Part shown: one piece after another, positions 13,068-25,164 of the stretch | How the letters are laid out: the number at the start of each line of letters is the position of its first letter | Position numbering within the stretch: the first letter of the stretch is position 1 | NCBI GenBank assembly: GCA_947179155.2 | Contig: OX359276.1 | Coordinates: 43,238,192-43,302,191 of the forward strand | Reading direction: 5' to 3' | Length of the DNA: 64,000 bases | DNA from: Hedera helix | Lineage: Eukaryota > Streptophyta > Magnoliopsida > Apiales > Araliaceae | The notes under the pieces: generated by a model | Told to the model about the DNA's origin: nothing | Databases searched by the model: none | What the model saw: only the letters and a program-made list of their open reading frames with translations | Program-made: the position numbers and the translations under genes

Positions 13068-13333
13068 CCATACTAATAATAGTGACCTAAATTATAAGGT
13101 TATTATTAATTTTTAAAAATTAATTTAATATATTTTTAAATTTAAATTTAAAATAATTTATTAAAAATTATAAAACAATAATACTTATAATAAATAATAT
13201 TTTTTAGATAAATTATACTATTTATTATTGAATTAATTAAAATAAAAAAATTATATTAATTTTAAATTTAAAAATCCCTAAAATTAATTTTAAAAAATCA
13301 AAATATTGAACAAATGGAGTGTAACGTAGGGAG
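13068..13333. mobile_element. AT-rich Stowaway-like MITE interrupted at its right end by a hAT element
   Basis: The body (ATTATAAGGTTATTATTAATTT and its imperfect complement) matches other AT-rich MITEs in this window. The right end, CGTAGGGAG followed by TA, is the complement of a Stowaway-type terminus (TACTCCCTACG). The hAT element at 13334 is inserted exactly at this end. The left boundary is approximate. Confidence 0.5.
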
Positions 13334-14221
13334 TAAGCATGCACAACAGGCCGACCTGACCTGGCTCGGCCCGGCCTAGGCCTGCCAGGCCTTGGTCATT
13401 AACCAGGCCAGGCTGGGCCAGACTTGACGCTAAAAAAAGGGGGGCCTATTGAGGCCTGCAGGCCAGGCCTTGGGTCAGGCTAGACCAGGTCAGTCCAATC
13501 CAGTCCGATTCGATCTATTCAAATAATTTTTTTAGTAATTTTAAATATTATTAAAACACCAATTAAAATTTTTAACTTAATTGATATATTAATTAAAAAT
13601 AATGTATTACAAGTTACAGTTTTTAAATTACAATAATAAAAAATATATTTTTTATTATTATTATTATTTTACAAATGACTTTGTAGTTGTTACGCTAAGT
13701 ATTTATTAAAATAAAAATGAAATGAAAAATTTGTAAGAAGTATAGGTTACTAACTAAGTAAGAAAAATTCTTATATATTACACCAGTCAATGTATTTTCA
13801 TGGATTTCTTTATTCGTATATAAACAAATATGCATGAATAAACGTATTAAAAGACATCAATTTTATTTTGTTTATTAAATGAATTGCCACAAAGATGAAG
13901 TTTTCGTCTGCAGTAGGAAAATTGAAGTAGCGAATAAAGAAAATTGGCAGGTCGGATCGAGTTTTGGGTTAACTAGGTCAGGCCAGACTAGACCCCAAGC
14001 TGGGCCAGGCCTCAGCCAGGCCAAGCTCCAGGCCGGACTTATTGGCAGGCCAGGCCAGATCGGATCTGAGCTAAAAAAATGTGACTTATTCGTGGCTTTC
14101 AGGCCAGGCCGAGTCAGACCAAGTCTTTACCAGGTCAGGTCTTGACTAGGCCGAATTCAGACCGACTAGGCCGAATTCAGACCGAATCAAGACCAAATTG
14201 TAAGCCATTTGTACACCACTA
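13334..14221. mobile_element. hAT-type non-autonomous element, 888 bp
   Basis: The ends form inverted repeats: left TAAGCATGCACAACAGGCC, and right, read on the opposite strand, TAGTGGTGTACAAATGGC. Flanks GTAGGGAG (13326-13333) and GTAGGAAG (14222-14229) are an 8-bp target duplication with one mismatch, as hAT transposases make. Subterminal regions are crowded with GGCC/CCAGGC motifs and stand out as GC-rich islands against the AT-rich middle. No transposase-like protein is encoded. A 20-bp unit with CTAGGCCGAATTCAGACC is duplicated in tandem at about 14144-14185. Confidence 0.75.
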
Positions 14222-14229
14222 GTAGGAAG

Positions 14230-14474
14230 TATAATGTAATGTTGTAATTTAATGGTACCCAAACATAAAATAAGAGGCCATTGAGGGCCTGTAATCTAAC
14301 TGGGTCGATTTTTACTGATACTGGGGAGAGCACGCGTTCGTCACAGTATGCGTACGTAAGACCGTGGGAGTTCTACGCACCCCGTGAACGATAGCAACTT
14401 AGCATCGTCGTCCCCGAAAGCCCCAATTTTGTTTTATCAATTTCTCTAGCTCGAATACTCATCGAAGAAGAAAA
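14230..14474 (+). promoter_or_regulatory. Promoter/5' leader of the 24-kDa subunit gene
   Basis: Only about 245 bases separate the hAT element from the start codon. The stretch is markedly GC-richer than its surroundings (ACGCGTTCG, CGTACGTAAGACCG). No clear TATA box is seen, as is common for housekeeping respiratory genes. The position is inferred from the gene start. Confidence 0.4.
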
Positions 14475-17400
14475 ATGCTGAGTCGTCTCGCAGCTCAACG
14501 TCTACTGGAGATCCGTCAAGCTTTCCGTCAGGTTCCTTTTCCCACTTTTTCCTTCAATATCGTAATCTCCATGGCGATCTTTCTTTCTGATTTCTTTGTT
14601 ATTATCAGACTTCTCGATCGTTCTCCACTGCGTTGAACTACGTAAGCCCGAACAATTCCCTTCAGTTTCACACTTGATTTCAAAATTTACTTTTCTAAGC
14701 ATTACAATTTTTATTTATATTTTTTTTATGATTTTTGTTGGCAGCACATTGACACGCCCGATAACAATACGGACCTTCCATGGGAATTCAGTGATGTAAA
14801 CAAAGAAAAGGTCAGCTCTTTTGACATGTGCAAAGACTTTTTACTTTTTATTGGGCATGCTATTGAATGAAAAGTGATTTGCTACAATTTAACTCTTTGC
14901 GTGCGAATTATAATAATGAAATGGTAGCTGCGCTTGAATTGGTAGAAACTAGAAAACTGAATAAAGCCAAGCTTAAAACCAAGCTTGATTAGGAATTGGA
15001 ATATTTGATCGAAATGTGTTGAGCTATGGTGACTGGCAAATCCAATAATTCACTTTTTATTCATGGATGTCAAATTCAACGGTCACTAGGAATTCCTATG
15101 TGTTATATCTTGTACTTAACTAATTCACTTGTTACTAGCTTGACTAAGTTTCATAGCTTCAACGACCATCTTCTCATGAGTTACATTATTATATTTATTT
15201 ATTTTTTGAATTTGTTGACCATCCCAAGTTAGTAACAGTCATCTATGTTAAAGATTTGATCTAAATAGTCATTTTTGCTATAGGTGCTTTATTTGTTGTA
15301 ACAGGGTTATATGACACATCATAGTAATGCAGCACATTTGTTTGAACCCATGGTTGATTTCAGTATTATCCATCTCACACTCATTTTCCTTTCATTCTAC
15401 ATTCTTGTTACATTGGCTCGGATATTATTTAGTTTTGCCTTCAATGGAAATTTAACCTGGCCTCTGTAGGTCTGAGCATGTTTGGCATGAAATATTGTAA
15501 TTTTTGTTAGGGTGTGAATCATGAGGACTTTTCTTGTTGATGGAAGTTAACCTTATCTGGGAGTTCGTTTGCTAAATATCCCGTGCACTTACAAGCCATA
15601 GTTGTTCCTCACCATAAACTATATTTTCTCCAGTCTTAAGTATTACTTTCCTCTCTGGTCTTGCTCTTTAGGAATTATCTTATTTTCTGTCATTGGCAGA
15701 AGATTGATGATATTGACTTACTTGTACTAAAAAAATATTAAATTTTAATGATCAGGGGGTCTATGCTATGTTCAGGTGAAGGAAATCTTATCTCATTATC
15801 CCTCCAACTACAAGCAATCTGCAGTCATTCCTCTGCTGGATCTTGCACAACAGCAACATGGAGGATGGCTTCACGTGTCAGCAATGAACGCAGTATGTTA
15901 ATTAAATTGTGTTGATCTCTTGAAAGTTCTTTATTTATTCCTCGATACATGTAGAATTGAATAGGATGGCATCCTTAGGGAGTGAATTTTACTGATACAA
16001 TATTGCGAAGAAGATGACGCATATTTGGCTAGCAATTAGCCAACTTGCAATTACTGAATTCACTACTTTGGCTATTGTCTTGAATTTTATGATGCCTATC
16101 TCTCAAAGCTTAGTATCAATCTCGTCTTTTAATTGATATTTTAATTTCTCTTACTCACAAGTCCATAACTTATAATCCTTTCTTTTCCATTTAAATGATT
16201 CTATTATTCACTTTTTTAACTTATTTAGTCAGTTGTTCAGTCAAAAAGAAGGATAAGAAGCAGAAAATAATAATTGACTAATAGTTGATCTCTCTTAAAC
16301 TATTTCTAAGATAATAAACAGAGGACAAAGGAAAACAAAACCCTTCATCTCTCTCTTGTTCTGTGAGCACTAGAGTTATTTTTACATTGCAGTCACATGT
16401 CAGTGTCCATGTTATAGTCAAACATCATTTAGACTTATATTTAACATGATCAAGAGTTCTTTCATTTATAGAATAATACAGGCAACATTTCTTGCCTAAA
16501 AAAACTTTGATTATATATTTAGAGTTTTATTACTTACAAAAGAATGTTCATTTAAAATGTTAATTTTACTACTTATTATGCTAATTTTCAATTAAGTTAC
16601 TGTATATGCTATATTTGCCAATTCTATATTTTTATGGGTATTTTAATTTTGATAAGAAAAGAATTTTATTAAAAAGAGAAAGCAAAGTGGAAAGCACAAG
16701 CCCTTAATGAAGGACTCCCCCAATCCCTATGAATATAAGCAATTGTGCCCCCATATTAGAAGCCCATAGGGTTAGGGAGGCCAAAGAATACACCCTCTTC
16801 CAAAGCAAACAAGGAGGAAGAGGGGGGTCACTAAATATTCTCACATTTCCCTTCGTCCAAATACCTCAAAAGATTGCAAAACACACACATTGACTTAAAA
16901 TATTAGCATCCCTCCGAGCCCAAAGCCCCAAAAATTTAACTTGCAAGCAATCAGCAAAGTGGTAGTAACTAACCCTCCCTATGTCCTAAAAAGAGTGTAC
17001 CATTTCTTTTTAAAATACAAAGAAATCCATAAGACCTTGTGAATCTTAAGAGAATATAAATAGTTTAAATATACGCCCTTCATTCCACATTGTCTGCAAC
17101 ACTTTTATAGTCCTTACCCAATTAGAACTAAGGAAACTGATGTTGACTATGCTATGTGTTTTGTTTATTTGAAGACGTATCAAAAGTTCATTTCTGATAC
17201 TATTTTTCAAAAATATTTGTGATACAGTTAAAGTAAAATTAGTTGGATATAATATTTTTATAAATTAAAATATGTAAAAAATACTACGTCCGTCCATCTT
17301 TTCAATTTCAATTTTCATACAAATTAAGAAAACTAGTTTCAAGAGTGAGTGTAGTGTATGTTCCAGTTTTACCCGTATGCTTAAATATAAACAGTGGGTC

Positions 17401-19175
17401 CCACTTAAGACTAATGGATGGTGCTTTAAATAGAATACAATGGACCACACGTTATGTACTTAAGTCATCCTTTTGGAGACAAATTTTTGAAGTACACGCT
17501 GACGAAAGGAGTAAATTTAAATATGCTTTTAGCACATCTTAAAATTCACGAAGAATACTATTGAAAGTGTTGCAAATAAGAATACAAGGGGCTTTGAGAA
17601 GTTAGAATTGATGTCTTTGCTAATAAAATATTACGGGTAACTAGAAAGACAAAGGTTGAAGAACTTTCACCTCCTATATTATCCACTGTAAATATTTCAT
17701 GGTTTCATGAGTTTCTAAGATAGTTTCACCTTTGCATAACAATTAGGTTTTGACATTTTATATAATCATTTTGTTTAGTATCGAATAATTACAACAATCT
17801 AATGTTTGTGGTGGTATCTTTCTTAGGGATTTGGTTGTACACATTCTTTCCGTTCAGAATTTGTGATCATTGTTGTCAAAATATTGTTCATTTTGACCAA
17901 TTTATGTTTTGCCTTAATCATTTCCCCTTTTTTTCTGTTGCAAAAGGTAATGGATAATTCATGTCTTATGCTCTTTTCTTGTAAATTTAAGTCATGTAAT
18001 CATCCATTCTGAATGGTACAGGTGGCAAAGGTCATAGAAGTTGCTCCTATTCGGGTATATGAGGTTGCGACATTTTATTCAATGTTTAACCGAGCAAAGG
18101 TTTGGAAGTATATTTCACATAAGTTTCTCTAAGTACAAGTTTTAATTAATTGCACTTAAAATAGATTTAATCAATGCATACATATTAGTTTGTGTGCAAA
18201 CTTCAGAAACCCATTAGATATTCTTTTATATTTTTCCTCTTCAGGTTGGCCAATACCACCTTTTGGTTTGTGGAACAGCACCTTGTATGATACGTGGTTC
18301 ACGAGATATTGAAGATGCATTACTGAAACACTTGGGAGTGAAGCGTAATGGTCAGTCCTGTATGGTATATTAATAGTATTTTTTCTTCTGATTTTGTATT
18401 TCTGGGTTTGTGGAAATAGGATCTAAAATTGTTGAATTATGATTTTGATTTGCAGAAGTGACAGAGGATGGTCTGTTCTCAGTTGGAGAAATGGAATGCA
18501 TGGTGAGCTTTTGCTCTCTCATTTTAGTTTCTGATTCCCGTTTATCAGTTTGCCTTTATATATTTTAATTTGCCAAGATGAGCTTCTTTTCATTAGTATG
18601 GCTTGCCTTCTAATGTCCCGTGGCAACTTGATCCGAGTATTGTGTTGTATGAAGACTGAAACACCAATGCCAACTTGATTTGATTAGCTTGGCTTGGCAC
18701 AAACTCTTCAAATGGATGAATTGCGCTGTTTTTGGGTTTTTGCAGGGAAGTTGTGTAAATGCTCCAATGATAACTGTAGCTGACTACTCTAATGGATCTG
18801 AAGCATATACTTACAATTATTATGTGAGTAGACAGTACTGCTACTATGTGCATACATGCATTTTGCATCAATTGATCAAAAACATTCAAAATTTAAATGT
18901 CTCTCGTGTAACTGCAGGAAGATGTTACTGCAAAGAGAGTTGTGGAGATAGTTGAGGCACTAAGAAGAGGGGAAAAGCCACCGGTAAGGCAGCAGTTCCG
19001 TATGTTGAACAATTTGTTTAATTAGTGTTAATAATTAGCTAAACATATAATTCCCCTTATATTGCAGCGTGGAACACAAAACCCCAAGCGCTTTAATTCT
19101 GGGCCAGAAGGAGGGAATACTACATTGTTAGGTGATCCTAAGCCTCCTCCATGCCGGGATCTTGATGCCTGCTAA
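14475..19175 (+). CDS. Mitochondrial complex I 24-kDa subunit (NDUFV2 / NuoE family)
   Basis: Ten exons (14475-14531, 14609-14641, 14745-14810, 15776-15892, 18022-18099, 18245-18350, 18456-18502, 18746-18823, 18918-18983, 19068-19175) splice in frame to 251 residues. The protein is the peripheral-arm subunit of NADH:ubiquinone oxidoreductase in the mitochondrial matrix. It holds the N1a [2Fe-2S] cluster beside the 51-kDa flavoprotein. The four cluster ligands are visible: Cys126 and Cys131 (CGTAPC), and Cys167 and Cys171 (CMGSC). Residues 1-30 are Arg/Ser/Ala-rich with no acidic cluster, as in a mitochondrial presequence (MLSRLAAQRLLEIRQAFRQ). The C-terminus is family-like (GPEGG..., PPPCRDLDAC). 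Intron 4 (15893-18021) is long and holds transposon remnants. The first ATG of the exon is used, and the length fits plant orthologues. Confidence 0.97.
16640..17045 (-). mobile_element. Possible LINE 3' remnant in intron 4
   Basis: Read on the minus strand, the segment is gene-like but broken. It ends in CTCTTTTTAATAAAATTC just before a TTCTTATCAAAATT-type tail, which resembles the 3' ends of plant L1-type LINEs. It is GC-richer than the flanking intron. No intact reverse-transcriptase motif is visible, so the class is a guess. Confidence 0.3.
17284..17511. mobile_element. Stowaway-type MITE, 228 bp
   Basis: Flanked by TA on both sides (17282-17283, 17512-17513). The termini are CTACGTCCGTCCAT on the left and, on the complementary strand at the right, CTCCTTTCGTC. 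This resembles the CTCCCTCCGTYC end of Stowaway elements. It lies in intron 4 of the 24-kDa subunit gene. Confidence 0.55.
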
Positions 19176-19992
19176 AGTTAATTTCGGAAGCGTTTTTATT
19201 AATAATGAATGCTTGGATGTCCAAAGGCATGCATTGGTTGTAATAAGCTATCGTTGACATTGTTAAATGAACAATGAACCGCGCTCACTGCTCTACTTCA
19301 ATTATAAGCTCCATCTTTTACATACGCGGGCTATTCATTCACATTGCATCACAAGACATGTTGGTGCTAGTTGTTGACTCACAAACCCCTTTGGTTGGAC
19401 AAAATTAATCTAATATTAAAATAATTATTCTCACTTAAAATATTGAAGTTATAATAATAACTAAAATTAGCAAGAAAAAAAAGTTATTAAGAATTCTAGT
19501 TCGTAAAGATATTTTGATCTCTTTTACTTCTTGAATTAAAAAAGTTATTTTATTATTGTATAGACAAAAAAATTGCTCTCTGTAATGTATATGTGATATT
19601 CTTTAACGTGCTAATATTTATTAAAGGATTTTACCCCCAAATGTATGACTTTATAATTTTTTATTTTTTATTTCTCATTATGACACTGCGTGTGTATATT
19701 TAAAAAATATTAAAATATTTATAACTGAAAATTATAAAATTTAAATAACTAATAATCAATTGGTTAGTTTTAGTATTAAAATAAGTAATGTTCATTTTTG
19801 GTAAAATAAAAGTGAGATATAGGTACTAAAAGAAAGGAGATGATATAATGAAAGAGAGTTGCATTCAGCTCACAAGCATGGGAAACAAATTTGTAAAAAG
19901 TTGTATTCAATTTGTTGTAGATTTTTATTCAAGACTTGTATTATTAAATGATTTCATGTGAATAGTTAGAAACATGTGAAATGTATGATTAA
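19176..19992. other. 3' flank of the 24-kDa subunit gene
   Basis: The 3' untranslated region is followed by AT-rich DNA. AATAATGAATGC at 19200-19211 could serve as a polyadenylation signal. No gene is supported. Confidence 0.4.
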
Positions 19993-20359
19993 GGGGGTGT
20001 TTGATAAAAACTGAATGAAATAATTTTGAATACTTAAGTAATTTGAATGAGTTAAATGAAGTAGATTTTTTAATACTGAATGAAAAAAGTTGTTTTATAA
20101 ATGACATATTTGAAACATCTGAATAACATATTTTTACTATTTTACCTCTTTAAAAAAATTCAAAGTTATTGTAAATTTATTTAATTTTTTTTTATTTCAT
20201 TCAGTCGGGACTTAACCATATTGCCAAAAAAATTAGACTTAGTCATTCAGCCCAAAATCTGACCGATTCAGTTATTCAGACCTAAACAAACACACTAAAT
20301 GACTGACCGATTCAGCCACTCAACCATTCAACTCCATTCTGCTATAAACAAACAACCCC
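19993..20359. mobile_element. Tourist-type (PIF/Harbinger) MITE, 367 bp
   Basis: The 3-bp duplication TAA flanks the element (19990-19992 and 20360-20362). The left terminus is GGGGGTGTTTGATAAAAAC. The right terminus, read on the opposite strand, is GGGGTTGTTTGTTTATAGC. Starts in GGGGTGTTTG with TAA/TTA duplications are the signature of Tourist elements. Internal repeats of GAATGA and its complement CATTCAG continue the inverted symmetry. Confidence 0.75.
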
Positions 20360-20801
20360 TAACCCAATAACAAAAGTTTTGTAAGGGGACTGAAACAAGC
20401 TACCACGAGATAAAAAATCTCCTTTCTAAATCGATTTGATTCGGAACTATTATATGTCAAAGTTTCAATATTAAAATAATTTCAAAAAAAATCCCCAACT
20501 TTGTCCATGTCAACAAACAATTCAAAATGCCTCAACTTTTTTAGAACAAGTTTGAGTCAAATAGCAATAATTCAAAGCATTTCAGGAAAAGGAGAAAAAC
20601 AGATACTCAATTTAAAGTGAATAAAATTAAATTAATAACTGATTTACATACATTAATTAAATAATTTAAACTCTTCTAGGATAAAATGCGACTCAAAAAC
20701 ACTAAATTAACAATTATTATAAAACCTGGAGGCTTTATACTAAGAGATAATACAGTAGACCGTAAATTTAAGTATATTTTTATGCTAATAACAGTAATGG
20801 C

Positions 20802-21039
20802 TAGGGGTTGTTCAATCCAACCAATTTTTTTGGATTTTTGGATATAACAAATCGGCCGGTTTGATACATAGAGAACCGGTTCTATATCGGTATACAATTT
20901 TTTTGTTTTAATTATTATTAATAAATAATTAATAATTATTATTATTATTATTATTTTCGGTATTAATCGGTATCGGTTTTGGTACCGAATTTTATGCTTA
21001 TTCAGTATCAGTCCGGTTAAAACCAATTGAACAACCCTA
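20802..21039. mobile_element. hAT-type MITE, 238 bp
   Basis: Left end TAGGGGTTGTTCAATCCAACC and right end, on the complementary strand, TAGGGTTGTTCAATTGGTTTT form inverted repeats. Flanks GTAATGGC (20794-20801) and GTAATAGC (21040-21047) are an 8-bp target duplication with one mismatch. Internally, inverted CCGGTT/AACCGG and GGTATCGG motifs surround an ATT microsatellite at about 20906-20955. Confidence 0.75.
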
Positions 21040-21047
21040 GTAATAGC

Positions 21048-22046
21048 TAATCGAATATAAGAATGGAAAAGAGAACCAAAGCAGGAAGTTAATGATATTT
21101 CTGAAATATGAGTGTGACTTGTAAAATTATTAATTATTAAATATTATTAAATTTTAGTTATTGGAGGGATAGACTGTAAACTCCTTTCTTTTTCTCATGT
21201 CCAGAAAACATTTGAAAAAAAAACTACTATAAACACTAGTACAAACTAGATGGTTAATTTTCTTTGGGATTTCCATACGTAAAAGAGTAAAGAAATGACG
21301 GCAAACAGGTAGAAATGGATTTTTCAAATATGTCACACCATCCAACCAAGCAGACAAGAGAACAGAGTTTTCTTCTGCTGAGAGTTCAACAATAATTACC
21401 CAACACTCCAAATTAAATACCTCAAAGTCCTTTCCCTGCAACAATCAGGAATCAAAAGTCTGTCCGTGACCTTCAAACCCTTTTTCTCTTTCCAATGATT
21501 CCATTCCAGTAAAGTATGAGGAGAATTGATAAAATAAAGCTAAATAACAGTTTTGAAATATCTATTCCTTTTTCTCAAGGTGCTGATTTCTGTTTGGACT
21601 AAATCCAGCTTTTGGGGGCAACCAATGTCACGAAACACGAATACATTTATAAATATTTACTTGGCCATACCTTTTAAAGGTGCCCACCATCCACTAGGAA
21701 AAATGAGAGCCCTTCCACTATAAAAGTGCATTGGTCACTCACCACTACACCCACCATTGAAACAAAAAGCACAGCATATCAAGAAAGCTTTGACAATTTA
21801 TCCAGCGGCTGAATTTAGCAAAAGGTGTGGAGGGCGGCGCCCTTCTATTATTTTAAGCATATCATCAAATACTTGTCTAGAATAAAGTTGAAATAAAGGC
21901 AGAAGGTGGAACCATGAGTCTGACTTTGGATTGCAACTAAAAGAGAGTGATTGATTGGAGTGGAGTTGTACTTCTAGGCCTAGCAATAATTAAGGTATCA
22001 CAGCTTCTGGGAAATGTTAGATGGGGATACGTCTTTTTTGGGTGGT
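21048..22046. other. 3' flank of the bHLH gene, with a promoter-like stretch on the plus strand
   Basis: Most is probably 3' untranslated and intergenic DNA of the minus-strand bHLH gene. The open frames at 21154-21444 and 21798-21986 (minus) have no recognisable domain. On the plus strand a TATAAAA at 21719-21725 is followed by CA/CT-rich leader-like sequence, but no convincing plus-strand coding region follows. Confidence 0.4.
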
Positions 22047-25000
22047 TTAGGAAGGAGGATTATTTTCGGGATTGACAAGAGTGGTGGTATCTGGTGGTTG
22101 GGTGTGGTTGATTGCTGAGGCAAGTGAGATGGGCATAACGCAAAGTGCCTTGGATTGAAGGAACTGCATAGCAGCCCCAACATTCTCTTCCATGAGCTTC
22201 GCTACCTGTTGTTCGGTTCCATCGCTCGACCATTTCTCCCAGGCTGGTTGGTTTCTTCCGCCTTCACTTCTACCTTCTTCCTGTAAAAAATAGATCACAA
22301 GGGCAAAGAACATTTACGAGAAGGAACAGCTTTACAGCTGAAATATTTAATAATATCCGTTACCTCAACCGAGGAGATAGGGATATCGGACACAAGTGGT
22401 GCCACAGCACCAGCGCCACCCAATCTACTCATACTCAACACCTGTAAAGTTAATGAATTAAGTATATATATATATACCCATTTATTCAAAGCTTGAAAAC
22501 AACTCATGTAATGCACTCCTGCATAAGCAAGAATCACTCGTAAATGTCATCTGTTTTTTTCCTTTCTTTATTTGCCGCAGGCACTCTGCAGCCCACTACC
22601 ATTCAGGTGAGCACTGGTAAGCCCTCTGGCCCCAAAGAAAACCAACGAACACCCTTTACCACAAACCAACCCCTTGGGGTATTTCTTAGTGATTTCAGCA
22701 TGATGGTGTCAAAAAATGGATTAGAAAATTTGGCATTCCACGTTGAAGGGACAATGAAGGTAACTGGCAGTTCAACTTTCCAAAATCCAAAACTTAAATG
22801 CCTTTGTAATTTTGCAAGGGACGTGACCAAGGAACTTTCATGATGTACACATTGACATTGAATAAGAGCAAAAACAGTGTATATAAAAAATTAGACTACG
22901 AATATTCATAGTCACCATTGAATTCCTTCATTGGTTAGATGCTTAAATTAAAAAACAATAAATGGCAGAAATTATTATCCCGATTCTCGACGACTCTCAA
23001 GTTAGTTTAGACAACTGGTAAAAGTTTGACGCGAACGAGCAAGTATAATATTGAATATATAGAAAGTATTATCCAAATAAACAATATCTCTCAAACCAAA
23101 ATGACAGGAGACACAGATCCTTCGTTATTGTCAATTATGTTATAATTTTGGCATGATCAATAGTTAACCAAATGGATGAATATTAAATTCTTGAAAGAAC
23201 TCCATGTCATTTTACCCTCACTTGAAGCCTTAGGAACTTCACATAATCCACAATTTCATCAAGCATGGCAGCTCTATCCATCTGCAAAAGAAACAATATT
23301 ATTCATATATCTATGAAGGAAAATGAACTGAACGAAGTTTCCAACAATGCAACGAGGCTGAAGGTTATAACTCAATAATGTTAAATGGAAAATATAAAAA
23401 GCAAGATTAAGCCAAAAGGAAGCGGCTAAAATTTATTGTCATTTTGTGGATTATAAATCACATCAAAATTTCAAGCTCATCACACACTGTTCTTTATACA
23501 ACAGTCAATGAAAAATTCAGGTCACAAGCTATATACTGCAGACCTGTGAGCAATCAATCTTACCAGGTACAAACAATTATACAAGTGTCAAGAGAAATTT
23601 ATTGAATTAGTACCGTTACTTTTGAGACCCATTATTGATGTGGAACAAGAGATTATTATCATTATTAATTCTCCCCCCATTCCACAAAGAGTCTCATTTG
23701 CCAACAAAACTTTGTTATGTAAAAAGAATTCTCTTTTAGTCAATGATAGTATAAAATAACAAAATGCCCTTTAGTTTAGTAACACAATTTCAATATCACG
23801 CCACCACAATTAAACTAAACACTCATTCTATTTTAGGGATAAACATGGAAGAAAAATATATCCTTAAAAATTTACAAATTTCGCAAATGGTATTTATTTT
23901 GTGGAACGGATGAAGTATTTAGTAATATTATTTATGAATTTATTGTATATAATAATAATTATTATTATAATAGGTAGAATATTCTGCAGCCTTGTGCTTG
24001 TGAGTTTTAGCTTAATTATCTTCATTTAATCCTCTTTATTTCTTCCTTCCATCTTTGTCCTAAATCAATTATCGGGTGAGATATGACATGGTATAAAACT
24101 AGACAACATGCTTTACTTTACAATAACTACAATGGAGTCAGGCAAGCAATGCTTCAGGAACCAAATCAATCACCATTCTCAAGATTGCAAACTTTAATCG
24201 GATTGAGGACTGATCATGATCAAAGTTATGCTTAATTATCCTTTAGTTTGAGACTGGGCAATTGATTTTTTATTCAGAAGCTGCCACTACTAGCAAGATA
24301 CAGTTGTAAATGAAACAATTACCAAATTATACTGTACCAATTGCACTTACTAGAAAATTAAAGGGGACCTCATATAAAATATAATAGAAATGATGATGAC
24401 AAATACAAAGGGAAAAAAGAGGCAGTAAGTCCATGTACTCCAAATTTATGTATCACTCTTAGATATCTATTAATTTACTTTGATACTAACAGCTAGTTAA
24501 TGAGGCGCTTATCAAATTATACTCTACCAATTGCACTTGCAACAAATGAACAAAAACTAAAGGGGAACCTAATATAAAATAGAATAGAAAAAAGGATGAC
24601 AAAACAAAGAAAAACAAAAGCAAAAGCAGTAAGTTATGTACTCCGAATTCATATATGGCTAAACCTTGATATCTATATTTTGGCATCAACTTTGACATTC
24701 ACAACTCGTTTCCTTTTTGTTCTATAAAAATGTTAGTAATACCTAAAAAAAAATTATTGATAAGAACGCATTTGTAAATATATAGCCATTTAAATGCTAA
24801 TCAAACCTCAAGCTAATAATACTAAGATGTTTATCAGACCACTTGCTAATTGCTACTCCCCCATCCCATTTTAGTTCCTCCCTTACCGGACACAAATTTA
24901 GAGACGTGTCAGAGATATAATCAAATGTTACAGTTTTCATAAATTTTAATATACTCAGGAGGGAAGGATTGTATTGTCTTGTTTGCATAGGGAGTAAAAA

Positions 25001-25132
25001 ACGTGAGTCATGAAATGCCGAGAGAGGAGATTCTAACCTTGTTCACACTAGGAACCAGTTCTTGCAACGCCCTAATTCTTTCTGCTATTCTTTCCCTGCG
25101 TAACTGCACCAGTAGAAGAAGGTGAGCTTTTT

Positions 25133-25164
<32 letters not shown>

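Noticed and set aside
23217..23222. Earlier GTGAGG donor for bHLH exon 4
   Set aside because: It keeps frame but drops the conserved V-K/R pair before VLSMSRLGG; the GTAAAA donor six bases on restores it.
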